A stretch of DNA of 64,000 bases from Isochrysis galbana (taxonomy: Eukaryota > Haptophyta > Isochrysidales > Isochrysidaceae), in the NCBI GenBank assembly GCA_018136815.1, contig CM030936.1:1772569-1836568 (forward strand). Reading direction: 5' to 3'. The first letter of the stretch is position 1. The number at the start of each line of letters is the position of its first letter. This document shows, one piece after another, positions 10,969-20,163 of this stretch. The notes below the pieces were generated by a model. The model saw nothing but the letters and a program-made list of their open reading frames with translations, had not been told where the DNA came from and did not search any database. A program made the position numbers and the translations under genes.

Positions 10969-11256
10969 AGGGGAGGTGAAGGTGTGACATATTTTGCACT
11001 CCTGCCCCACTCGCCGGGTCTGTCACGTCAGCCGGTGCGTGCACCATGTGCTGTACCCTGTTACGAATCATATGCATGCAGACGGGCTCCCACAGCGACA
11101 CAGGGCGTCTAGTGTGTTACCAAATGCGAAGGGAACCGACCTGGTCTCCAATGGTCTCTAAAGGCGAGATCAGCCTTGCTCCGACAGCGACGGGAATATT
11201 CGACGGAGGGAATCACAGCCGCCATGGCGCGTGCCGACAGCATCTCGGTGCATCTC

Positions 11257-11322
11257 TGTTGCTCCTATGTAGTGCGAACCCCGTGAGAAGTCTAGCACGG
11301 GGTTTGCACTACATGTTGCTCC
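11257..11322. mobile_element. Small foldback insertion with flanking direct repeats
   Basis: An 18-bp inverted repeat (one mismatch) at 11268-11285 and 11296-11313 encloses a 10-base loop. TGTTGCTCC occurs on both sides (11257-11265 and 11314-11322), as expected of a target-site duplication from a tiny foldback or MITE-like insertion. Confidence 0.55.
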
Positions 11323-11733
11323 ACATGTACATTTGGCCCTTGCCTGCCCTTTACTTATCCATTCCCGATGTCAACGTCAACTCGCCGTCAGGACCGGGGC
11401 CCCAAACGCAGTATATGCCATCTATAGGCCCGATGATGACAAATGACCGTCACCGCCAGCATGCCTCGGCACAAGGTGGCCCGAAGAGCCGCTAAATACA
11501 AGATACAAGAAACCGGTCCTCGGCCTTGGAGACACTGGAGCTTAGAACTAATTCAAGAGAATGCGACCCTTTAAGAGCCCGAGACCCACTTGGGACTCAT
11601 CGCCACAGAACAGCAGCTGATAGGCCGCGGGCTTGGAGCGACCGCGACAGCATGAGTCTGACGGCCATGGTAGACTTGACCGACAGCTCCTTTGGTCCTT
11701 CACCAAACTGCCATCCCATCCTAGGCGCAAGAT

Positions 11734-12455
11734 TCACCGCTCCATATCAATATGGCAAGACGGCGCGCCGCCAACAATATCCGAGACCGAGTTCACTGAG
11801 TCCTTCTTGGGCATGCAGCACGGACAGACGGTCGCACAGAAGAAGTACTTGAAGACCAGCGAGGGTACCTCAGCCACCCATTCAGCTCCCAGAGCTAGCA
11901 GACCTACTTGGGCAGCACCTCGGGCCTGTGGTTCACGTGCCGCCCAATACACAGTATAAGTGACGAAGAGGAGCGTGAGGATCTGCGACGCGTGAGAAAG
12001 AGGAGTGAGCCAAGGGCATTCCACGAGATCCAGAGCGGAGCCCATCGGCTCGGCCCAGCGCTACCTCCAAGAGGCACTTCATATCATTGAGGCAGCCCAT
12101 GGAGCACTTGTAAACAAACGTCGCGGGCGTGACGACGGCGATGGAGATTGCGATGGCCCAGATATCGGCATACCAGCCGCCGTTAGGGAATTTGATAGCG
12201 GCCCACATCGAGACACCGATGGTCGCGGTCGTCACGAATAGGAAGTAGGCCACACGCTCGTGCACGGGCGTCCTGCCTGCGAGCAGTGGGCAGGCTGCAG
12301 GGCTGGCCGGGCAGGCAGAGGAGCGCTCGTGCTGACGGGCGGCGCGCACCTTTGGCGAAGCAGAGGCCGAGAAGAGAATGGCTCACCGCCACATACTCCG
12401 CTAGGTTCACCTTCTCCTTCGACGGATCAGAGATGAGCGCTTTGTCCGTCTCCAT
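11734..12455 (-). CDS. Small multi-pass membrane protein, three exons
   Basis: Exons 12455-12350, 12276-12065 and 11982-11734 join with correct phases to 188 residues from ATG (METDKALISD). All introns are GT-AG with CGCAG acceptors. Hydrophobic stretches around residues 47-60, 73-92, 107-118 and 127-155 suggest about four membrane spans. The C-terminal part has a CATVCPCC cysteine cluster followed by a polar tail ending DMER. I do not recognise the family. The three-exon fit and clean composition make it a confident gene of unknown function. Confidence 0.75.
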
Positions 12456-12775
12456 TGGATTCGCGCGCTCGCTGCGAGCCCGTCTTACGCCGCGATAGTA
12501 GCATGTGAGTGTAAGTATTCTAATCTAAGAGAAAAAATTATTAGTCTGGGGTTTCGCAGTAGCAGTATTAAGTAACCCCGTAACCCCCGTTCACACTGCG
12601 CCAGTGATGGTGCATCAGTACTGATATCAGTTGTTACATTAGTACCAGTTCACCTCGAGCTGACAACTGATGTCCGTTGTCAGTGGTCGGCAGCTTGGAG
12701 CGGGGACAAAACAAAACACGCAGTCCCCTTTACTTTCTACAGCCAACAGCCAAAGAAAAAATGCGTAAAACCAGC

Positions 12776-12866
12776 CAAATTGGGATTGGGATTGGGATTG
12801 GGACTCGAACCGGTGTCCAGCACCGCACACTGCAATATCAGTGCCACCTGAGCCGCTAGGGGCCCG
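12776..12866 (-). repeat. tRNA-derived SINE-like sequence
   Basis: On the minus strand there is a pol III A-box-like word TAGCGGCTCAGGTGG (12858-12844) and a B box GGTTCGAGTCC (12811-12801), about 33 bases apart, followed by a (CCCAAT)n tail. A CACTG/CAGTG stem stands where an anticodon stem would be, but the loop has six bases. The 3' side does not pair with the 5' GGGCCCC, so it is not an intact tRNA. A tRNA-derived SINE with a short-repeat tail fits best. Confidence 0.55.
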
Positions 12867-12978
12867 TTATTAGACAGCCGCACTGCGGCGTTTGGCGTTT
12901 TCGTTTTGCTGTAGTTATCTTTAATCTTTGCCGCAAAGACACAAGTCACTAAGACTAAGACTTACTAAGACACTAAGA

Positions 12979-13096
12979 CTGTGAATAGGTTTGATTCAGA
13001 GCTATGATGTTAGAACCTAATAGCTAATAGTCCACTTCAGCTAACGTCATAGATAGTAATAGTGCCGGCAGCTAACATCATAGATAGTAATAGCAA
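12979..13096 (+). repeat. Dispersed repeat family D, copy 1, with internal direct repeat
   Basis: Begins GACTGTGAATAGGTTTGATT and matches the reverse complement of about 31880-31998. Inside, AGCTAAC then TCATAGATAGTAATAG occurs twice about 35 bp apart. AT-richer than its surroundings. Confidence 0.65.
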
Positions 13097-13447
13097 TAGC
13101 GTCCTCCCTCAATAGGGCCAGGCAGAAATCTTTCAAAAAATCTGCCCAAATATTACCGATTACCGCGACGATATCCCGTTTATATCGCGGGAGGCTGCCC
13201 AAATATCCCCAAAATATGTCGTCTATGAGTTTTGTTTTTGGCTAGCGCGCTAGCGCGCTGGGCCCTCCTTTCTCCCTCCTCCCTATTCTTTGCTAGCTTG
13301 CACATCAAGGCTAGGGTTGACCATTAACGGCAAGACCAACGCTAACAAATTCCAAGGGCTGAGAATGGGTTCCCAAAGACTCCGTAAGCCCCAAGCCCCC
13401 GTGGGATATGAGGAAATTCAACTGGAGAAACAACGACGAATACTTAA

Positions 13448-13930
13448 CTATCTTGGGCGTCCCTCTGGATGTAGCGTGCCCAACACGCGTGCTGCTGGCG
13501 AAACCGATGATGTGCGTGCATATGAGCGCTGCTCACCTGTAGAGGAGGGCGGTCGGTCCGGAAGAGGAACAACTCCGCGCTTGATCATGTCGATTGTCTC
13601 CTCACCTATGCGCGCCTCCCAGTAGGTGAACCTCGGCCTGTCAATGCCGAACTCCCGCGCCCAGTCCGCCTTCGTTCTCCACACCGACTTGTCGGCGTCG
13701 GGGTGGTACCAGCACAGAATGGCCTTAAGGGCGCGCTCCTTCGTGTCCTCCTGCGGAGTCACGCGCCCCCCGGTTGTGTATGATGTGCGAGCGGCTGCTC
13801 GACGCCGGGACCGCCCGGCAGGCTCGTCTCCTGGAACATCCGCGGCAGCATCGTCGATCGCAACGGCGAAGGGAGATGCAGCCGCAGCGCCCCCTGCGTC
13901 GCGCGCGCGACGGGGGTGCCTGGGAGACAA
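13448..13930 (-). CDS. Isolated exon of an unrecognised protein
   Basis: The minus-strand frame from the Ala-rich part at about 13900 to 13527 reads protein-like, with DKSVWRTKADWAREFG and FTYWEARIGEETIDMIKRG. It ends at a strong donor (CTCTACAG then GTGAGC) near 13537; the frame beyond is probably intron. The start is not fixed (the 160-residue frame begins with TTG, not ATG) and no partner exons were found. The acidic, Trp-containing helical segment could be a DNA-binding or transposon-derived domain, but I cannot name it. Confidence 0.4.
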   Translation of the reverse strand: MSPRHPRRARDAGGAAAASPFAVAIDDAAADVPGDEPAGRSRRRAAARTSYTTGGRVTPQEDTKERALKAILCWYHPDADKSVWRTKADWAREFGIDRPRFTYWEARIGEETIDMIKRGVVPLPDRPPSSTGEQRSYARTSSVSPAARVLGTLHPEGRPR

Positions 13931-14239
13931 AGCTGGGCTTGTGCATGCCCCTGGCTGCGATGCGAACCTGGGGCCATAGAGCTGCAGGGGAGGCTGCTGG
14001 GGGGGCGAAGAACACGTTGCCAGGGTTCAACGCGCGCTCAGGAATTGAGTGGGCACGGAGTACAAACGTATTTCCCATCTAGGGTCTGGGCGCGCAGGAG
14101 GCTGGCTCCCAGTCAGCCTCGACCTCCCAGCCTGTCTCCGAGCCATGCCTCAGCCTCCACAGCCCTCCCCCCCGCGGCGAAGGACAGGTGGCCGAAGGGA
14201 TTGAGCCGGCGCGAGAAATTCATTGACAGGGCGCTGAGT

Positions 14240-14508
14240 ACAGATTGTAAACTTTACGCGGGAGTGCGGGCGGGGAGGAGGGAGCGACGGGTTGTTGGCT
14301 GCTGGGGAAGGGAGAGGGAGACAGGGTGGGAGGGGAGAGGGGAGAAGAGAGCGAGGGGAGAGAGGGGGGGGAGTCCGAGAGGGCGGCCGGGGGGGGGGGG
14401 GGGGGGGGGGAGGGGGGGGGGGGCCGCGGGGGCGGGAGGGGGGGGGGGAGGGGGGGGAGGGAGGCAGGCGGGGAGGGGGGGAGGGGGAAAGGGCGCGAGG
14501 CGGCGGCG
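14240..14508 (+). repeat. G-rich polypurine tract before NUP58
   Basis: About 250 bp of G and GA runs, including an uninterrupted G run near 14390-14410, ending at the ATG. Strong candidate for G-quadruplex or triplex structure in the promoter or 5' UTR. Confidence 0.85.
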
Positions 14509-16427
14509 ATGTTCGGCTCGTCCCTCTTCGGTGCGCCGCCCGCCGCGCCAGCGCCGAGCGGCGGGGGTCTCTTCGGTGCGGCACCCGCGGGGGTCGCGCC
14601 TGCTACCACACCCGCTAGCCCCTTCGGTGCCCCCCCACCCGCCGCGCCCGCCGCCGGAGGCCTCTTTGGCGCAGCGCCCGCACCCTCCGGCGGCTTCTTC
14701 GGTGCGCCTGCCACCCCGGCGCCAGCAGCTGCGGGCGGGCTGTTCGGCGCGGCACCCGCGGCCGGCGCGGCTTTTGGTGCTGCACCCGCTGCGGCCGGAG
14801 CGTTTGGCGCCGCGCCCGCGCCCGCGCCAGCAGGCGGCAGCTTGATGGGTGCAGCGGCCACATCAGCGCCAACGATTGGTGGGGCCCCTGCGTTCGGCAC
14901 CACTCCGGCGCCAGCCGCCGCGACGGGAGGTCTCTTCGGCCTGTCCTCTTCAGCCAAGCCGCTCGGTGGCAGTTTGTTTGGCACACCGGCGCCTGCCCCC
15001 GCTGGCGGTGGCCTATTTGGTGCAGCGCCGTTGACAGCGGCAGCACCTGCTGCGCCTGTGATCTCGCAACCGCAGCTCAGGTTGACAGCACGCTTCGAGA
15101 ACCTGCCAAAGGAGACTCAGGACTGGCTCACTTCGACGGAACGCAAGATCAATGAGTGGTCCCGCGTCGCTGAGCGCTTCCCGGGCACGAGCTTCGACAT
15201 TGTGGCCAGCGAGCGGGCCGCCGAGGAGCTCGCCACAGAGGCGGAGATCATTGGCAACCGAGCACGCCTCGATGCAGCCACACTAGTTGGCTTCAAGGCC
15301 CAAGTACAGCGTGCAGTGGGCGACGCGCACCAGATGGAGCGCGACTTTCAGCGCGGGCACGATTATACGTATGGGCGCAACATTGCTGTCCCGACCCCCT
15401 TCTTTGAGGCGAAGCTGCGCGCCATGAAGCAAGAGGCGGCAGCATTACAGCAGCACATCTCGCAGCTCGACGCGGCACTCGGCGGTTCCGCGGGTGGACG
15501 GGGATACTGGAGGGAGCCGCATGCGGGCGCCGTTATCTCAGTGGGGACCGCAGGCGGCCGCTCGGCGGGCTCGAGGCGGGATGCGGTGCGCTCCGCACAT
15601 GGCGCCGGAGGCTCGAGCGAGGGAGCCACTGCGGAGGATCTTTCGCTCCTCCTCGACGCTCAGCACCAACTCTTCCAGCGCGCTGCCGCGCGCATTCAGG
15701 TGGGGCTATTCCACACGGCATGCGGTGCGGCACGAGGAAGACCTGGGTGTCCACATGGCGTGCGTGGAAACGGGTCGTCATCTCATGCAGTGCTCTTTAT
15801 GTGCGTCGCGATGCTGTCCGCCCAGTCATCGTGTGAACTGAGCCACCAACTAATCCTAACTGCATGTAGGCTCAGCACTCTCGCATGGAGGCCCATCGTG
15901 CTCGGCTCCGGCAGCAGCTCGGGTACGACCCTCTCGCAGCTGCACGTAACCGTGACGCTGCGGTGCGCGACAAGTACAAGCCACCCGCACATCCGCGTAT
16001 GCCTCTAACTACTGCCGATGCCGACGCCCGTGCCAACGCCACCGCTCTTGCAGCCCCGGCCACCACGCCATTCGGAGCTCCTGCGCCCGCTGCTGCGAGC
16101 CCCTTTGGGGCGCTCACGAATGCTGCGACAGCTAGTTCTTCTTCTGCCTTCGGTGCCTTCAGTACTCGACCTGCTGCCACTCCCGCGCCAACCTTTGGAG
16201 CACCCGCCACGGGTAGCCTCTTTGGCTCCTCCACTCCAGCCCTGGGTCTCGCTACTCCGAGTGCTGCTCCCGCCCCTACCGCATTCGGAGCCACCCCTGC
16301 CATCTCACCCTTCGGCGCATCCACAACTCCAGCGCTTGGTCTTGGCCCGCCAGCCCTCACCTCCAATGGAAGTTCCAACTCTCTCACACGCACGGCGAAG
16401 AAGAAGACGTCCGGTAGTCGCCGTTAA
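14509..16427 (+). CDS. NUP58: Nucleoporin NUP58-like (FG nucleoporin of the central channel)
   Basis: Exons 14509-15699 and 15870-16427 join in phase 0 to 582 residues. Residues 1-195 are a G/A/P-rich FG domain with many LFGA, FGAAP and PFGA units. About 200-425 are helical, with NLPKETQDWL, PTPFFEAKLRAMKQEAAAL and ATAEDLSLLLDAQHQLFQRA, matching the coiled-coil core of Nup58/45. Residues 430-570 are a second FG stretch ending in a basic KKKTSGSRR tail. In the family, Nup58 pairs with Nup54 and Nup62 in the selective channel of the nuclear pore. The start follows a G-rich tract. The antisense frame here is a poly-Pro/Ala shadow. Confidence 0.88.
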
Positions 16428-16436
16428 GTGGGGTTG

Positions 16437-16475
16437 CTCTGATCGTGAAGGGCATTGACACTATCAGAGCAGCGT
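16437..16475. repeat. Hairpin in the NUP58 3' flank
   Basis: TGCTCTGAT and ATCAGAGCA, a 9-bp stem with about 20 bases between, starting a few bases after the NUP58 stop. Possible 3' UTR structure. 16430-17000 otherwise holds no gene I can support. Confidence 0.5.
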
Positions 16476-17109
16476 TGAGCGCCGCCAGCGCCAGTCTTGC
16501 CGTTCCCACGTTGGCGGTCAGGATAGGAAGATGTAGAGGGCGTGTTCCTTCTGACATTCCTGTTGGGATAGGATGGCAAGTAGCGCCGTCGACCATCCTG
16601 ACGGAAGTAGCAGCCGCATTCATGCCGATGTGGACCGATCGGACCCACTGTCTTTGTCCTCAAGTGTTGGTCGACAAGGCCACGAGGGGAAGAAAGTCAT
16701 TGAACAAGGATCGCAAGGGAAGATCGAAAAACGGCGCCGGACACCAACCCCCAGTCTTCCTAGTGCAGGTCGTACGTGATTTTGCGTATGTGCTTCTTGT
16801 GGCCCAACACCCAGGGCCATAGGGTGTGTCCCCTCATGGGTGTGTGCTTTATGTGGCGAATATGGGCGACAACCATCAAGTGTGGCGCCATGGCCGGGTT
16901 GTCGCCAGTGGCCCGAGGTGTGACGTATGCCGCCATCGTGTCATGCTTACTTTTCATACGATGTGCAATTCTGTCATGTGTGTTGTTGATTGTTGATCCC
17001 CCCCATAAATCATCAATCCCCCCCCCCGCCAGCATTTTCAAATCGGCTCGATCGGTCGCCCCCCCCCCCGATATTCCTCACTGGTGGAAATCGGCCATCG
17101 AACGAGACC

Positions 17110-20100
17110 ATGGTTCCACCCGTCGCTGCTGCCGCTTGGCAATCCCTCGAGCAATCTCCCTCTCTTCATGCGATTCAGGGGCTTGTCGAGGCCCTGCGGG
17201 CCTCACCCGTCGGTCTGCCTCCACCTCGTGGCGCTGCCTCGCTCACGCCCCTCGTCCGCGCCGTCTCAGCCCCTCAGGGGGCTGACGGGAAGGCCAAGAG
17301 GCTCCAGGCGGTGATTGCTCTCCGCTCGATCGCCAAAGGCTTTGCGCCACTGCTGCTTCAGACGTCGGGCTGCCTCAACGCACTTGTTGGTGCGGCTCAA
17401 GGGTATGAGCCGGCTAAGCTCCGTGGATGGGCACTTTCGGCGCTTGCACTCCTCGCACGGAGCGGCGGGCCTGGCTCGCGTGCCGTGCTCTCGACTGCAC
17501 AGACTGTCCTCTTAGCCGCGCTTTCTCAGGAGCCGGAGTGCCAGATCTGGGCGGCCGAAGCGATCGCGAGTTTGAGCGAACGATACTCTGCAGCGGCTCC
17601 TCTCGTGCAGGCTGGCGCCGTGGCGAGGCTAGTGGAGCTGCTGCGATCAGCAGCCAAGTGTACTACACCCGCTTCTGGGGACCGTGTACGCGCTGCAGCA
17701 CATGCCGCAGTGCGAGCTCTCCTCCTGCTGGCGCAAGTCACACCAGCACGAATCCAGTTGAGAGCCGCGCCCTGCGCTCTAGCCGACCTATTCACGATCG
17801 TGCGTGTCGACGAGTCTGCGGCGGAAGCAGCAGCACAGCTGCTCTTGCACGTACTAACTGAGGGCGCGGGCGCAGAAGTCTCAATGGCAGCCCAGACGCT
17901 TGTTGTCTCCCGGTCGTTTATGTCGGCAACCCGCGCACTACTCATGAACGGGATGAGCTCACTACGCGCACGTCTCGTCGTCGCCGTGCTCGTCGCAGTG
18001 GGTGATGCGCTGCGCAAGACGGGCTGGAGTGCACATAGCGCTGCTGAAGGCGTGGTCCCCAGCCGCTCAAGGGCTCTTGCACCCTCCCTCGAGCTTGACT
18101 CTGATGAGTTGATGGAGCTTCAAGAGCTTCTTCTCACTCTTCTCCAACGGCAGAATATCTCCAGCCGTCTCTCGTCGGCAGTCGAGGGGATTAGCGGCGT
18201 CGTCTCGTGTGTGGCTGTAGTTGCCGCGGGGCGGGTAGGCCTCGGACTTTCACGTCCCACTAGTGGCCGCTTTCAAGATGACCCAAGTTGCGACCACAAC
18301 GCCTCATCGATGCCCCCGTCTATAGATGCCGCTGGCGACGATTTCGACTTGTTATGTGCTGGTGGAGATCGTTGCTACAGTGCGATCTCACGCGCAGCCG
18401 CTGCTTGGCGCCAACGCAAGGAAGCTCAAGAATACGCTGCCCACGAAGAAGAGCCCAAAAGAGCGATTGATCTCGAGACTATACAAGAGGTAAATTCTGC
18501 AGCACTGCCGACCAACCGAGGAGATGGTGATGCCATTGTTACGGACGAGAACAAGAAGACGGTGGACATGCCTCCAACCGATCATGATCTGGCGGCAAAT
18601 CAAGCCGATATGAATCGGCGTCACCTTCCCTTGCGCGAACAGCGAGAAGGGCAGATTGAGCAAGCAGCACATCAGCGGGCATTGTCTGCAGCGATGGCAG
18701 AGGTGACCATGCTGCGCAAGGCCCTTGAGGATGCAGACGGTCGGGCAAAGGCGGCCGAAATGGCGTGCAGAGTGCTTGACGCCAAGGCGACGCGGTGTGT
18801 CGCAGCAATGGTCGCAAAATCAAAACAAGCTGCTGATGAGCGTGGGGAGGTCACACAAAGAGCAAAGGAGAAAATGGATAGTCTACGTGCGGAATGTAAG
18901 CGTCTAGAGGAAAGACTGGAGAGCGCGGCAACGGAACTGAACAAGGCAGCGGCGGTCACAGCAGAGGCTGAAGAAGCGAGGTTAGTGGCAGCGGCCCATG
19001 TGCGCGCGCTCGAAGCCGCCTGTAGTCGAGCCGAAAGGCAAGCAGCGGCGGCTGAGGAGGCGCGGAGACGAGCAGAGCTCAAGCTGGAAGAGGAGACCAC
19101 TCACAGACTCGAGGTGGAGCGGTTCTATGCCAAGTCCAGCGCCATCGCAGAGGCGCGGGCGAATCAGGCACGGGAGCGGATCGAAGCTTTGGAGAATGTG
19201 CTCACCATAGGGCGCCCAGCGACCGAGAGCACGGAGAGTTGGCAAGTTGCACGACCAACATCCACAATGCGCTCAGATGGAGTGGAGGCGAAGTTTGTAC
19301 TTGAAGTCGAGCGACGGCATAAGGACAAAGACGCTGCTGGGCAGACAACGGTGGAAGCCGCCAAGTCTCGGGACGCGGCCTGGCGTGAAGTGGCTGAATG
19401 GAGAAAAGTGGCAGAAGACCGCGAAAGAACTGTCGATTATTTGGGGCTCGAGCTCGAGCAAGCGCAACAACTCCTAGTGCAGCTGGCTCGAATGGTCGAC
19501 CGTCTTGATGTCGAGGCGTCTCCGAGTGCGTCGAACGTCCAACTCCTGAAGGAAGTAAGGAGTATTAACGTCCAGGGGGACGGACCAAGCGAGGATCTCC
19601 TTCTTCGGGCAATGGAGCGGTGGGAGCCAGTAGCTCGGGCTATAGGAGACAAGTCACCACAGCTAGACCAGCAGCTCGAAATATGGGAACAAGATGCAGA
19701 ACCGTCAGCAGTTGGCTCGAATGTCGGCTGTGGCCCGGAGGCTGCGTCGTCGTCACTCACTCGCCAAGCCCTTCCTGATGACGGCCGTACTTTGGTGACT
19801 GAAGCTCGAGGACTGGCCGACGCTAGTGGGCGTGCGCGTGAGCCAACCTTTCTAGTAGTGTGTGCCGATCCGTTTCCTCCGCCTTCAGCCCTCCCGATGC
19901 CGCGCGCTCTACGAAATCTAGGGACGAACACTATTCAAGCTGAACGTCCAGAAGGGCGACCATACCAAAAGGCAGTCACAGGGGCTGAGCGGGTGAGGCT
20001 CGAGACGGGTGGAGTATTGTCTAGGGAGAAGCGAGCATTGCGCGACACGAGGCGGGAGTTTATGAAGATCCTCACCAAAGACCGCGATGCCTTGCGGTGT

Positions 20101-20163
20101 CAAATAGAGCGAATGCGCCAGCAATCGGCAGTGTTGGCCACCATTGGCGGTCCACATCAGTGA
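17110..20163 (+). CDS. Armadillo-like plus coiled-coil protein, 1017 residues
   Basis: A single uninterrupted exon of 1017 residues from ATG (MVPPVAAAAW). Residues about 1-350 are a run of Leu/Ala-rich helices (WALSALALLARSG, WAAEAIASLSERY, AGAVARLVELLRS) that look like armadillo or HEAT repeats. Residues about 500-790 form a long Ala/Glu/Arg coiled coil, and a shorter coil (LRDTRREFMKILTKDRDALR) closes the protein. There is no transmembrane segment or signal peptide. ARM-plus-coil architecture is common in cytoskeletal and ciliary scaffolds, but I do not recognise a specific family. The C-tracts just upstream are short compared with other genes here. Confidence 0.8.
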   Translation: MVPPVAAAAWQSLEQSPSLHAIQGLVEALRASPVGLPPPRGAASLTPLVRAVSAPQGADGKAKRLQAVIALRSIAKGFAPLLLQTSGCLNALVGAAQGYEPAKLRGWALSALALLARSGGPGSRAVLSTAQTVLLAALSQEPECQIWAAEAIASLSERYSAAAPLVQAGAVARLVELLRSAAKCTTPASGDRVRAAAHAAVRALLLLAQVTPARIQLRAAPCALADLFTIVRVDESAAEAAAQLLLHVLTEGAGAEVSMAAQTLVVSRSFMSATRALLMNGMSSLRARLVVAVLVAVGDALRKTGWSAHSAAEGVVPSRSRALAPSLELDSDELMELQELLLTLLQRQNISSRLSSAVEGISGVVSCVAVVAAGRVGLGLSRPTSGRFQDDPSCDHNASSMPPSIDAAGDDFDLLCAGGDRCYSAISRAAAAWRQRKEAQEYAAHEEEPKRAIDLETIQEVNSAALPTNRGDGDAIVTDENKKTVDMPPTDHDLAANQADMNRRHLPLREQREGQIEQAAHQRALSAAMAEVTMLRKALEDADGRAKAAEMACRVLDAKATRCVAAMVAKSKQAADERGEVTQRAKEKMDSLRAECKRLEERLESAATELNKAAAVTAEAEEARLVAAAHVRALEAACSRAERQAAAAEEARRRAELKLEEETTHRLEVERFYAKSSAIAEARANQARERIEALENVLTIGRPATESTESWQVARPTSTMRSDGVEAKFVLEVERRHKDKDAAGQTTVEAAKSRDAAWREVAEWRKVAEDRERTVDYLGLELEQAQQLLVQLARMVDRLDVEASPSASNVQLLKEVRSINVQGDGPSEDLLLRAMERWEPVARAIGDKSPQLDQQLEIWEQDAEPSAVGSNVGCGPEAASSSLTRQALPDDGRTLVTEARGLADASGRAREPTFLVVCADPFPPPSALPMPRALRNLGTNTIQAERPEGRPYQKAVTGAERVRLETGGVLSREKRALRDTRREFMKILTKDRDALRCQIERMRQQSAVLATIGGPHQ

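Noticed and set aside
12776-12866. Functional tRNA gene
   Set aside because: The anticodon loop has six bases and the acceptor ends do not pair, so it is kept as a SINE-like repeat.
14220-14984. 254-residue minus-strand frame
   Set aside because: Pro/Ala shadow of the NUP58 FG region and its G-rich leader.
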